The position numbers and the translations under genes were made by a program. Under the pieces are notes generated by a model. That model searched no databases and was not told the origin of the DNA. It saw nothing but the letters and a program-made list of their open reading frames with translations. A stretch of 64,000 nucleotides of DNA from Strix aluco (lineage: Eukaryota; Chordata; Aves; Strigiformes; Strigidae), in the NCBI RefSeq assembly GCF_031877795.1, contig NC_133971.1, positions 94,308,654-94,372,653 on the forward strand, in the 5' to 3' direction. Numbering within the stretch: the stretch's first letter is position 1; every line of letters begins with the position of its first letter. Of this stretch, positions 27,822 through 39,800 are shown piece after piece.

Positions 27822-27925
27822 CTTTTGGGAGCGGGGACAAATGTAGTGTCTGTTCTTATCAGTTTAATATGTGATACATCCTTGATGAGAGAACTTCATA
27901 TTAAATGGATTTTTGGCGTCGGGAG
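27822..27925 (+). pseudogene. Degenerate U2 snRNA copy (nt ~14-115)
   Basis: Co-linear with vertebrate U2 snRNA. A 22-nt identical block at 27849-27870 equals U2 nt 39-60, and a 19-nt identical block at 27898-27916 equals nt 88-106, ending in the Sm site ATTTTTGG. The two blocks are spaced exactly as in U2. Over nt 38-115 I count about 64 of 78 matches. The branchpoint-recognition GUAGUA reads GTAGTG here (27843-27848). The 3' part of U2 (stem-loops III and IV) is missing, and the stem-loop II region is scrambled. It is therefore a non-functional fragment. A CR1 copy begins 11 bp downstream. Confidence 0.88.
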
Positions 27926-27936
27926 TTATCACCTTT

Positions 27937-28389
27937 CTCGAGCGTGTCCAGAGAAGGGCAACGGAGCTGGTGCAGGGTCTGGAGCACAGGTGTGATGGGG
28001 AGCGGCTGAGGGAACTGGGGGGGTTTAGTGTGGAGAAGAGGAGGCTGAGGGGAGACCTCATGGCCCTCTGCAACTCCCTGAAAGGAGGGTGCAGAGAGGG
28101 GGGATGAGTCTCTTGAGCCAAGGAACCAGCGCCAGGACAAGAGGGAATGGCCTCAAGCTGCGCCAGGGCAGGGTCAGACTGGCTCTTAGGAAGGATTTCT
28201 TTGCAGAAGGGGTTGTTGGGCGTTGGAATGGGCTGCCCAGGGCAGGGGGGGAGTCCCCATCCCTGGAGGGGTTGAAGAGTCGGGTTGACCCAGCGCTGAG
28301 GGATCTGGTGGAGTTGGGAACGGTCAGTGTGAGGTTCATGGTTGGGCTGGAGGAGCTTCAAGGGCTTTTCCAACCCAGATGATTCTGTT
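27937..28389 (+). mobile_element. CR1 LINE, 3' end, sense strand
   Basis: 5'-truncated CR1. Its sequence conceptually reads the ORF2 C-terminus ([20 protein letters not shown]..., then RTRGNGLKLRQGR), with stops in the way. It ends in the typical ttcaagggctttcc...gattctgt 3' terminus. It is nearly identical to the copies at 30028, 51775 and 58096. The 5' truncation point abuts the U2 fragment. Confidence 0.93.
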
Positions 28390-29348
28390 TGGAGAAAAAT
28401 TCACCTGTAAGTGAGTGAGCTCCTGCCTCAGTGTCCCAAGAAGTAGCTCCCAGCCCACAGGCACCTCCTAATTCACGCCCACACCCCCCCCCCCCGCCAC
28501 AGCATTTCTGCTCCTCAGCTCACTGGAGCTGCCAGGACAGCCAGTGCTGGTAAGGTGAGGAGCACTTTTGGTGGAAGATGCTGCAGGAAAGGCTTGAGCC
28601 CTCCTCAGCAGCTGGGAGCTGTGGGCAGGGTGGGTCATGCCGGCAAGGTGCAGGCAGCTGGTGACACCCAGTTCCCGGCCCCGGCTCAGCCTGGTGGGAT
28701 CCCACACCAGTGCTACAGAGCTCCAGTTCTGGAGAGAAGCATAACTGATATAAACAAAAAAAAAAAAAAAAAAAGAGGGTTGTTTTGGGGGTTTTTTTGT
28801 GTTGTTCCCCCCCCCCCCCCCCCCCCCCCCCCCAAAATACTGTTGGCCCAATTTTTTCCAAAGTTGCAGCATATTTTCAGGAGCTGCTTGGGTAAAGTTT
28901 AAAATAAATGAATATCAAAGGAGCTGAAGGAGGTGGGCGTGCAGGTTGTTGCAAAGAAAATAAATGGGTTTGGGGTAAATGAGGTGCACCAAGGGGCTGT
29001 AGGAAATCCCCCACACTGCAGCCAGCAGGTGACTCCTCCGTGGCATCAAATGCAGCACAGGAGTGTTAGGGATGGGGGGGGGGGGGGGAGGGATCTGCAA
29101 AAGGAAAGTCTAAGCTTTGGTCTCTGAACGCGATGCTTTGAGGAGGAGCGAGGTGCAGGTGCAGGTGGAGGCTGAGTTTCAGCCCAGCTGGGCAGGTCAG
29201 GCTACCTGAAATCAGGGAAAGAGGGAAATCGGTTCCTCAAGCAAGTATGTGTCCGTAATTCAAGGAACAAAACAAAAAAATAACCAACCAAAAGAAACCC
29301 CATGGATTGAGTTGATCGTGGCAGCTGCCCGGGAGCACTCAAGAAGGA
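28390..29348. repeat. Unassigned intergenic segment with long homopolymers
   Basis: Contains A19 at 28756-28774, C27 at 28807-28833 and G15 at 29074-29088 in otherwise unique sequence. No gene or repeat family recognised. The C27 tract (G27 on the other strand) can form quadruplex/i-motif structures and is a likely length-error site in assemblies. Confidence 0.75.
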
Positions 29349-29586
29349 TCATAGAATCATTTATGTTGGAAAAGACTTTAAGATCGAGTCCAACCATTAA
29401 CGTAACACTGCCAAACCCACCACATCTTTTAAATACCTCCAGGGATGGTGACTCCACCACTGCCCTGGGCAGCCTGTTCCAATGTAGACGACCCTTTCAG
29501 TGAAAAAATGTTTCCTGATATCCAATCTAAACCTCCCCTGGGGCAACTTGAGGCCATTTCCTTTCATCCTGTCACTTGTTACTTAG
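29349..29586 (-). mobile_element. Older CR1 fragment, antisense
   Basis: Begins with atcatagaatcatttatgtt and ggaaaagactttaagatcga, the reverse complement of a CR1 3' end. It continues through ctccagggatggtgactcca and tgccctgggcagcctgttcc. It is diverged from the young copies in the window, so it belongs to another, older subfamily. Confidence 0.85.
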
Positions 29587-30027
29587 GGTGCTCCCTCCTT
29601 GGGGTCTGTTCCACCCACCCATGCTAATTTGAGCGTGGTGTTTCGGTGTCCCACCCCCCCCCCTCTGCCTGCCACTGCCACCAGCTGCCCGGGTGTCCCC
29701 ACCCACAGCTGCCCTTCCCACCTCTGCCACTGCCACACTGGGTGGCCTTGGTCTCATCCCTGCATCTGGGGGGGGGGAAGGGGCAGCCTCACCCCCAGTG
29801 TTGCGGTGCCAGTCCCAGCACCCAAACTTGTCAGCTTTGGGCCTGCAGGAAAACCATGCCTGTCCTGAGCTGCTTTGTCTGTATTTACAGAGAGAAAAAG
29901 CTTCACGCTGACTCCTCAAATCAACAAAACCACCCCAAATTTTCAGGGGCTGACCTTGGTTGTCCCCATTCTGTGGCTGTGAAGAAAATGCCTGAAAAGG
30001 GACATGGCCCTCACCAGCTCTGGGATG

Positions 30028-30860
30028 TCACAGAATCATCTGGTTGGAAAAGCCCTTGAAGCTCCTCCAGTCCAACCATGAACCTCACACTGACTGTTCT
30101 CAACTCCACCACATCCCTCAGCGCTGGGTCCACCCGACTCTTCAACCCCTCCAGGGATGGGGACTCCCCCCCTGCCCTGGGCAGCCCATTCCAACGCCCA
30201 ACAACCCCTTCTGCAAAGAAATCCTTCCTAAGAGCCAGTCTGACCCTGCCCTGGCGCAGCTTGAGGCCATTCCCTCTTGTCCTGGCGCTGGTTCCTTGGC
30301 TCAAGAGACTCATCCCCCCTCTCTGCACCCTCCTTTCAGGGAGTTGCAGAGGGCCATGAGGTCTCCCCTCAGCCTCCTCTTCTCCACACTAAACCCCCCC
30401 AGTTCCCTCAGCCGCTCCCCATCACACCTGTGCTCCAGACCCTGCACCAGCTCCGTTGCCCTTCTCTGGACACGCTCGAGTCATTCAATGGCCTTTTTGG
30501 AGTGAGGGGCCCAAAACTGAACCCACTCATCGAGGGGCGGCCTCACCAGTGCCGAGTCCAGGGGTAAGATCCCTTCCCTGTCCCTGCTGGCCATGCTAGT
30601 GCTGATACAAGCCAGGATGCCATTGGCCTGCTTGGCCACCTGGGCACACTGCTGGCTCATTATCAATCACCCCCCCAGGTCCCTCTCTGACTGGCAGCTC
30701 TCCAGCCACTCCTCCCCAAGCCTGTAGCGCTGCTGGGGGTTGTTGTGGCCCAAGTGCAGCACCCGGCATTTGGCCTTAGTGAAACCCCCCCAGTTGGCCT
30801 CAGCCCATCGCTCCAGCCTGGCCAGATCTCTCTGCAGAGCCTCCCTACCCTCGAGGTACT
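30028..30860 (-). mobile_element. CR1 LINE, about 830 bp, antisense
   Basis: Same subfamily as 27937-28389 but longer at its 5' side. Read on the - strand it gives CR1 ORF2 C-terminal sequence ([35 protein letters not shown]), then the 3' end with the tracts shared by the other copies. In-frame stops make it inactive. It forms an inverted pair with the copy at 27937-28389. Confidence 0.92.
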
Positions 30861-32899
30861 CTCCATTCTAACCCCAACAGCCATCTCCGCTCCTGAGTCT
30901 TGATGCGTTGGGGGTCTCATCCCAAGGGAAGCATCACGCGGCTCCCTCTGTCAGAGCTACATCAGCAGCCTCACTCGCATGGAGAAGGGAGTTTTGGTTC
31001 CAAGGAGGGGGAGAAGATCTGAGCGCAGCTCCCTGCCCCGGTGCACCAGCCCGAGCGCTCGCAGAAACGACAGAACAGCATGAAACGGCAAAGGGATTTA
31101 TTTTTATTTTTGTTTTAAACTGAAAGCATTTTTTGTTGCCAGCTCCTGTGCTGTACCGACTGTCCCAGCAGCGAGTTTGATCCCCGTGGATAGCTGAGCA
31201 GGAACAGCCAAAGCCTGGCTGGTTTTCAGGACCCACCGGGAGATGCTGAGCCCGGGGAGATGCTGAGCCCGGGGACGTGGTGTTCCAGGTACAGCCTGCA
31301 CTCCTTCCCCCCCCTCGAGGTTCATACGACTGCTAGCAAGCAATATGTGCCACACGGAGCAGAAAACAACCCTGAGTTCCCTCCCCAGCAGCTGGGAGAG
31401 GTTTCCCATCCCTATTTCCCCCCTTGTTCCCGGGGAAAAGCCGCCGCAGGAGCTTCCAGGCCAGCGTAGAGCCCAGCTGGGAAAGCAGCTGGGTGCTTCA
31501 GGGGCTGAAAGGAAAAAAAAAAAAAAACAAACCTTCAAGCTGAATACTTCCTTAAAACTTCACCTTGAAAGAAAAAAAAAAATTAAAATGGTTTAGCTCT
31601 CCTAACCAGCCTGGCTGGCAGCAAGGCAGACGGGCTCATGCCGATGCCCCGTGGCGAGTGCTTCCCTTTCCATGAACAAGCTTTAAAATTCCGGGCGGGT
31701 TACTCACTCATCACAAGTGCTCCTGAGCATGGAAAAATAAATTCCCGACAGAAAATTGAGAAGTGGAGTTTTTAAAGCTCGTGCCTGTCTTATGCAACTC
31801 CGAAGGAACTGCTACTTGCTCTGCTAAGTAAAACCTGGTGGCGGGGTTGGGGTTTACGATGGTTGATGCACATCTAGAAATAACGAGGTTACATCTCCCC
31901 ACCGCCTGAGGTTTTGTGTCTGGAGCCTCTTGCTGCAACACTAAAACCACCCAAAGACCCGAGTGAAGTGAATTTAAACACTCTTTGAGCTCTTCCCAAG
32001 TCTTACTACTAAAAAGATGGTTAAAACGAGATATTCTCCTCTCGGTCCTGCTGAAGAAACAGAACAGGTTTAGGTTTGAGGACACGAGCTCCAGGGTGGT
32101 GGCTTTGAGGACCACGGGCAGATGTAGAAGCTCCAGCACCTCCCCAGGGCTGTTTGAACAGTAGGTGATGAAGGACGGGTGAAACATCCAGGCAAAGTGA
32201 CCCTCGGACATCTAAAATCTTTGGCCAAGCAGGAGAAATTAATAATTTATGTGTACTGCCAGGAAGGAGCAGCTTTTTTATTCCGCCCCCTTCCAAAAAA
32301 AAAGAATAGTAAGAAATAGGGTCTGGCAAAAAACCCCAGCAATACCCCATTGTATCTACCCCACCGAGACCCAACAAGGGTCCCCTTCAATACCACCAAG
32401 CTGCAGGAAACACCTTTGAAGCCAAATAGCCTTAAAATGGCTTTTTTTTTTTTTTTTTTTATTTTAAAGTGCTGTTGCTCTCCAGCCCAGGGAAGAGTCT
32501 CAGTGGTTGAGGTGCTCTGATTTGCTGCAAACCTCCTCCCCGGAGTGGAATTGCTTCCTCTCACTGGCTCAGTGGGTGAGAAATAGGGAAAGATGCTTCG
32601 ACAGGGAGTAAGAATGGATTTGTGTGACCACCACTGAAGTATCTCAGGACACTGCAACACCGGGCAGTGCCACAGCCAGACTAAGGAGACAGCGCGGGGC
32701 TCCTGCGACAGCAAAACCTGAGTTTAAAGAGAAGAGAGAAGGTGGCTCGTGGGAAAGAAGTGACACGATGGCTTCAGGAGGAAGCGTTAAGGCACCTTGC
32801 GGCAGGCGTGGGGTGCAAACCTCCATCAGACAGGGAGGAAACGCAGCAGGAGACCTGCACAACCTGCTCTCAGGTGGTTCTTTTGCAACTGTGAGCTGG
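30861..32899. other. Intergenic segment, nothing recognised
   Basis: Mixed composition with A-runs (about 31513-31526) and a T-run (32442-32460). No gene-like exon and no repeat family that I can name. Confidence 0.6.
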
Positions 32900-33353
32900 A
32901 GCGGGGCCAGAGGAGGCCACGAAGATGCTCGGGGGGCTGGAGCACCCCCCTGTGAGGACAGGCTGAGAGAGTTGGGGGGGTTCAGCTGGAGAAGAGAAAG
33001 CTCTGGGGAGACCTTAGAGCGGCCTCCCAGGACTGAAAGGGGCTACAGGAAAGGGGGGAGGGACTCTTGGTCAGGGGCATAGGGATAGGACAAGGGTTTT
33101 AAGCTGAAAGAGGGGAGATTTAGATTAGACCTAAGGAAGAAATTCTTCCCTGTGAGGGTGGGGAGGCCCTGGCACAGGTTGCCCAGAGAAGCTGTGGCTG
33201 CCCCCTCCCTGGAAGGGTTCAAGGCCAGGTTGGACGGGGCTTTGGGCAACCTGGGCTAGTGGAAGGTGTGTCTGCCCACGACAGGGGGTTGGAACTAGGT
33301 GATCTTTAAGCTCCCTTCCAACCCAAACCAGTCTGGGATTTTCTGATTCAATG
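32900..33353 (+). mobile_element. CR1 LINE 3' end, second subfamily, sense
   Basis: Homologous to 57130-57596: gcggggccagaggaggccac, then gaagatgctcggggggctgg, through ccagagaagctgtggctgcc to ttggaactaggtgatcttta and a gattctgattcaatg tail. Translation retains [13 protein letters not shown] and similar CR1 ORF2 C-terminal traits. Confidence 0.9.
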
Positions 33354-33614
33354 AAATACTTCATTATAGTTCACCATGCTGCTACACCAACATAACTCTG
33401 AGCTGCAAGTCCCTGAGCTGGGCCCTCCGGAAGAGCACAAGTTGCTTTTTAAAGTCAGAAATTAATAGAAAACAAGATTTTTCCACCCATGAAGTCACCC
33501 AGCCACACCAAAATCAGGGCCACGGTGTTTTAAGCACAGGGAAACCCTCCCCCCAAGGTGGGTCAGGCAGCCCCAGCCTCCACCAGTGACAACCATGAAG
33601 ACAGCAAAACATTC

Positions 33615-35584
33615 AAGTTAATGGAAACAAGTCTTTATTAAGTAACTTTTAATATCAGAAAAATAAAACTCTTATAATTCTCTTTACAGCAAATATATAA
33701 TATCAGTGCTTTGGCCATCATAAGTTAAAGGCCCTTTATCATAAAATATATGGTTTTTAAACTTTACTCAAATTGAATTCATAATCCCTATGACCTCCCT
33801 ACATATACATAACAAAAAGTGTAGTAAAATTAGCAAATACTAAACTATATTGATAGTTTATCATTCTTAGTTTGTGGTTTATAGAAATGGTACACGCACC
33901 TAATGTCTGTCGATTCCTTGGCTTATTAGTTGCGGTGTACGATGCAATAAAATACAAAATACATGCTCAGTGAACATTTGTTCATATCTACAAGACTGCA
34001 GCTAGAGATTAGGTTTCAATACTGACATGGAACTATTCTACAAGCAATTATAGCATTAAAGTTATGCAGTACGTAATATGCCGTCAAGGCAACTCTTATA
34101 CTGAAAATCATAAAATAAAAACCGTTATTTGTAAACTTTTATACGAAATGTAACTCTTCAAGTGGAAATAAAAAATAAAATTTTCTGTATATTTACTAGT
34201 TCAATACACATATAATTTCTTTTCGTTATACTGAGAAAAAAGCTTTGTCTTGTCTTGGGAAAATAATGCTTCAAAAAAAATAGAAAAATCCACCAGAACT
34301 CCACTTTGTGTCTTTTTTTTTTTTTTTTTGTTGTTTTAATATATGCCAGCACAGATTTGGGAACGTACTGAGGATGAAAGAGCTAGAAACATCCACAGGT
34401 TGAAATGTAAGAAGCGCATTCAAAAGACATTTTTTTTTTTTTTCCCCTCCTCTTTATGATTGGAAAGACAGTTTTGAAATGAAGTAAACTGATTGCAGGG
34501 CCACTGTCACAGCTGCTGTCATGAATAATACACGGGCACGTACGCAACTCCCCCTTTTTCCTTTTCCTTACTAAAAATAAAATATATATTTATATATGTG
34601 CAAGACAAATATGGATTGAACATAAAAATGCTTCACATTTTGAACTAGATACTCTCTAAAAATGTAATTTAAGAACAGCTTGATCGGACTAATGAACGGA
34701 ATGTCAGCATCCTCACTATTAGTCGAAGTATGTGCATCCCAAAGCCCTTACTGAAATGGGATGAAGCCAGCCAGACTTTTCCACATTACATTAAGAAAAA
34801 GCAGTGGGTAGGAATTCACAACTTGAGACCTTCCTGATCCTCTGAACACGCTGCCCCTCACACGTCGGGTGAAAGAGAGGTGTGTCGGGCAGCTTCTCTC
34901 CCCCCCGCCAGCCCCGCCTCACCATAATTTATTTGCTGAACCTGCCAATAACATCACCCATTTCAATAAATCAAACTATGCTTTAAAATAAAGGTATTTG
35001 CAATGCTGAAGAATTAGGCATAAGTTGTTGCACAAAGCAAAAATAATTTCCCCAAACCTGTTTTTTGTTGTTGTTGGTTTTTTTTTTTTGTTTGGTTTTT
35101 TTTTTTTTTTTTTTTCAAAACTGGCAGTGTAAAGAAGGCAGCATTGGAAGTGTTGTTTGATATATTGATAATGCCACAAACCCTCCACGGCGGACGAGTA
35201 CTTCTGCGTTTAGGCGACGAGGTTCATTGCTGCCAGCGCACAGAAGTCCCAACGCTTCACAGAGATCCTTTAGAAAAACCTGTCAAATTTGTTTTTTTTA
35301 AAAGTTGTGTAATTGATGAAAACTTCCCCTCGCTGTGCCATAGCATCACACCAGATGTATCTCTGCTAAACGTGCCATCTGCTTACACTGAACCAGACAG
35401 AGACCACCTAGGTTTAGTGTTACCGTAGCAGCCTTTTGAGAAAGTAGAAATTTTATTAACAACTTCAGCCTAATCCCAAGAAAGCCCAACAGTCAGAATT
35501 CATTAGGAAGTTTACTAGAGGGTACCATTACACCCATGCCTTTAAGAGTTTTAAAAGTCCACATATAATACTATCTATATATAT
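33615..35584 (-). other. MEX3C: MEX3C 3' UTR
   Basis: About 1.97 kb of AT-rich sequence downstream of the MEX3C stop (on the - strand), ending at an AATAAA at 33639-33634. In the mRNA sense it contains long A tracts: A20 (35115-35096), A12 (35089-35078), A17 (34329-34313) and A14 (34443-34430). The lower boundary is inferred from the signal and the change to GC-rich sequence. Confidence 0.7.
33634..33639 (-). promoter_or_regulatory. MEX3C: MEX3C poly(A) signal AATAAA
   Basis: TTTATT on the + strand is the canonical hexamer for the leftward-transcribed gene, 1.95 kb past the stop and at the edge of the AT-rich UTR. Confidence 0.6.
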
Positions 35585-36810
35585 TTAAGAGTGAATTTGG
35601 ATTGCCTGAGTAACAGCTGTCTGGCAAACGGGACACGATGGCGTTTCCTTTTCACAGATTTTGTTGGCACACTCCATGCAGAAGAGATTGTGGCCGCAGG
35701 GGACCAGGGCCGCAATGACTTCGCTCTCGAAGCAGATGACGCAGTCGTGCTTCCGTCTCGACTCGGGGGGCGAGCTGGACGTGGAGCCACCGTTGGAAGA
35801 GGAATAGCTGTTGGTACCGTTGGAGAAAGCAGGGATGTAGATGGGAAGGCCGGTTTGGTGGCCGGCGCTCGGTGGGTCGCTCCTCACTCTCCTAGCCAAC
35901 GGGTGATCCAGACTTTCTGGAAAAGTGGGTGACAGGCGAGGAGTAGATGGTTGGCTCCCTCGGCGCTGAGGCTTGGCGTTAGTAGTCGGGTCGTTACCGA
36001 AGCCAGAGAGCGGGTTTACAGGTTCAAAAGGGGTCCAAATGGTTTGGGAAGGAGTCGGTAAGGAGTCATACGCCGGAGAGTCGACCGCGAGGTCTTCCGT
36101 GCCCACTGAAGGCAGCGTTTCTCCAAACCAGAAGTTGCCTGTGCTGAACGGACTCGTCGGGCTGAAGTCAGCCAATCTATTGCTTCCAAAATAGGAATCG
36201 GTGGAGCCACTTCCCAAGGAGCTGGAGCTGTCATTTCTATAATTAGAAATCATTCTGGTGCGGCTCGGAGGGACAGGATTAGAAGCGAGCCAGGCGGAGC
36301 CGAGAGTGCCTCCTTCAAAGCTGACATCCGTACCGTTGTAGTGGAAATCGTTCTCTTCGTTCAGCTCGATGTAGTTCCCGGTCCTCATGGCTATGTGCAT
36401 CTCGATCTCCTCGCGCGCACGGTCGACGTTTTCGGGCATTCCCGTGACTTCGAAGACGGGCTCCTTGTCTCTGCTGGGTGTGACTATGTAGGTGTGGGTC
36501 TGCTGTTGAATTCTTTTGATTGTTGCTCCTTTCGGTCCCACCACCAGCCCAACTACACGGTAAGGCACCCTGACTTGGACCGTCGTCTGGCCCGGCAGGT
36601 TGGGGGTACAGGGCAAACCTCCCAGGGCAGGACCGTTCTTGTTGCGTGACGCTCTGATCATGGAGAAGTGTTCAGCAGCTGAGAGAATTTCCCTTTTGGC
36701 CATGGCTACGTCCTCTTTTCGTCCCGTGACAACGAAGATGGGTTCTTCTCCACGAACGGGGGTCTTAATGTAAGTATTTGTCTTGGCCCTTAGTGCTTTG
36801 ATTTTGCAAC
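35585..36810 (-). CDS. MEX3C: MEX3C coding exon 2 (KH1 end, KH2, RING)
   Basis: 1,226 nt from the acceptor aaacag (36811 side) to the stop at 35587-35585. It opens with the last two bases of G237 then [17 protein letters not shown] of KH1, continues with KH2, and ends with the C3HC4 RING and the conserved C-terminus AIQIHS. No frameshift or internal stop. Confidence 0.98.
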
Positions 36811-39800
36811 CTGTTTAAAGGAAACACATGCAAGTTGAATCTAAGTTTAGAAAGCCACAAGAAAGCCATCTATTTTAAGCTGTTTGAGAGTTTCAAGAAA
36901 CCCTAGGGTGAAACCAGAAGCTGCCATTTTTATCTCTGCAAGCCACATTAGAGAAAGCAGTCCCAACTTCTACCTATTATTTCCAAACAGACCTCTGACA
37001 CGGCCACAAACTATTTTAGCAGCGTTTCTTGGGCTGGTTTAACCTGCCATCTCCTCAACTGCTATTAGACCGTGAATAAACGTGGATGGCTTTTTCCTAC
37101 CAACAGCCACGTTCATGATTATCGCAGGAATAGCGGCGGGTTTAAGTTTTTCCTATTGATTGGGTACCCTGCAGTTATTTCTAAGCTCCAGCAAAAGGAG
37201 TTTTACTCATACTTGCGTGCTGATACACCAGCCCTTCACGACAAGCGTGCCCTAAAAGCAAATTAAACATTTACAAGTGAGAGAAGGGTCTGTATCACAA
37301 CCTGTGTAGGATATAGATAAAATTATTGATTTACTGAGAACTCTTCATTTGCCTCCTGTTATCGATAAGTGTTATTTAAACCTTACTCTTCCCTGGGGGG
37401 TGAAGGAGCCACTCCTTGAACTATCAAGTAGGACTTCAAGCAGTTTGTTGCATGCAAATAAGGCTTACTACGTAATATTCTGTGCCTACGTGGAATTTCT
37501 CTCGTTAACTGGGTAAAAATAGTCTGAAAGAGAAGCAAAAAGCTAATGGAACGTTTGTCTTTGATTTTGGGGGACTGAAATATAAAGTTTGCTAGGACAC
37601 AGTGGCAGCAGGCTCTTTCCTAAGATGCTAAAGGCATTTTGGCATGGTGCACGCAGAAGCACCTTCGCAGGACCAGAAAAGCAGGCAGGGCAAAACCAAA
37701 AGACACAAACCAAAATTAAGAGACACGAGTAGGTCCGTGACAGTCTACTGGATTCAGTCTGACCTGAATTTAACCTATTTTAACACAAATTCAAAAGCAT
37801 GGCACACTAAATGCCGTTTTATAGCAAACTTCATCTTGAAACAACTACAAGCAACATTTGCAGACCAAGTGTTTTAAGCATCACTCCACTTGCAGAGTGA
37901 AATTTGTTCCCATTTTCCTCGTTAAGTATCTCCTAACTGTCTGGGTAGTCTCTTGAAAGAGTGTTTTGTCAGTCCCTTGCACCCAAGGTACCACTAGTGG
38001 TAATTTTACAGTTCGAAAGCCACTCAAAGACACACTTATTCAGGACTATCTGCTAATGGAAAAAAAAAAAGCGCAAATATGCAGATGCTGGTTGGGAATA
38101 GAGGGAAGGAAAAGCTGCTTCTTGCAGGGCCCCTGCTCACAGCAAGGACAAAGGCTGAACACAACAGGCCTTTGTTTCCAGGACACAGCTGGAGAGGAAG
38201 TTCATTATCTTCAACAGCTCGTCTGGAGGGCTCTGGGAGGCCCTACCTCCACCCGAAAGCACACGGGAGGGCTCCCAGCAAGGGAAGGAGGGAGGCACAG
38301 GCAGAGCTGTGCAAAGGAGGGGGATGGAGATCTCGAGAGCCAAACTAGAAGTTCTGCAAGAGCAGCAAGTGTCTGTAGGAGAGAACAAACCCAGAAGCCT
38401 CAACCTCCCACCACAGCCCACCGAGAAGGGCATGAGCGTGCTACCAGATTAAAAAAAAAAAAAAAAAGGAAAACACAGGCGTGAGGTGCCCTAAGGAAGC
38501 AGAACACACATCCTTTGAAGCCATGCCATTTCCCAGCTCGTAACAGACAGCAGCAGCCCTCTTTGGCAATTTGCCTTTACTCCCCCCATCTCTTTGTTTG
38601 CCTTTCTCCCTGGAAGTAAATCTGCTCGCCCGCTCCGCTTCCCATTCCTTCACAGTTACTCAGAAAAGATGGTGGGCTCACACCTTAAACCCACGAGAAT
38701 CCCTAAAATGGTGCTGCTGAAGTTTTCACACCAGTCGAGCCCTTTTTACTGGAACACCTAAAACTAAAGTCAGATGGGTAGCAATTATTCTCCAATTTAC
38801 AGATTACTTTCATTCACTCCATTCCACCCAAGCATATAACCTTATTTCCCAAAAATTAGAGGCAGCATTTAAAGAACACTAGGAGCATCTAATACAAGAC
38901 ATACACATATATAAATAGCTATATAATTCTTTATTATATACCACAGTTCAGAGCCTGCTTAATCCTAGATCCCAAAGCGCCTTACCAATTCTTACAGTTT
39001 ATATTTTAAAAAAAGCTTTTCTTGGTGTTTTAGAAGCTCAAATCAAATTAGAAGTTTGCACCTTCAGCTCCGTTTGCCATTTCAGCTGCAAACTCCAAGA
39101 TTGCTTTGCCAAAGCCACATTTCCAAACCACACTGGTGTGAAAAAAAAAGCCTTCTTGCCTTTCTTCCTCAGGCTGCAGAATGGCACAGGCCAAGGTGGG
39201 CAGAAATTTCTTTTAAGGTACAAATCACATACCTAGAAAGCAGAGGCCAAACGCTGCCTCAACTCCCTGCAGCGACAGAACAAGACTTTTAAACATCAGA
39301 AAGCTGGCTTCAATGGAAAGCTGACTCCACAGATCGTCAAGGTCAACCTCAAAACTTTATCTGAAAAGTCAGAAAGAACTGAAGAAAGTCACCACATATG
39401 AAACCCAACATTTCTGAATGAGTCAGTCAATACCCGCTGGGTTTTGTCCGCAAGGAGTGCTGGAAAACCCCTCAACAGACAAAGTCAAGGCAAAACACAA
39501 GGTCAGTAGCCCATTATTACCACTCCAGCAGGATGATTTTTCTATTTGCTTTTACTCAGCTGCTCTGGCTTCCCACCCTCCTCCCTTAGTCACTACCGAG
39601 GCGATGATACGAAGCATGGCTGATCCCATCCCCTCTCCGACAATTCAGGGCATCCAGAGGCAGCTGTGGCCACGATGACACAAGGTCGGCCAGCTATGAA
39701 GTCATGTGGCCGAAGGATGAATCAAGAAGTTTCCCAATCTCCCGAGCTTAGACACAGAAAGACAAAGGAAAAATAAAAATAACACCGCCCCACATTTTTG

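Noticed and set aside
27822..27925. A working U2 snRNA gene
   Set aside because: Stem-loop II is degraded, the branchpoint-recognition motif is changed, the 3' half is missing, and no snRNA proximal promoter element was seen upstream.
26717..27995. Overlapping open frames of 139-185 codons on both strands
   Set aside because: GC-rich sequence poor in stop codons, no recognisable protein similarity, and the longest one runs into the U2 fragment and CR1.
28089..30505. Open frames shared by several loci (for example starting [12 protein letters not shown])
   Set aside because: These are CR1 ORF2 tail or its reverse strand, repeated at each CR1 copy, not host genes.
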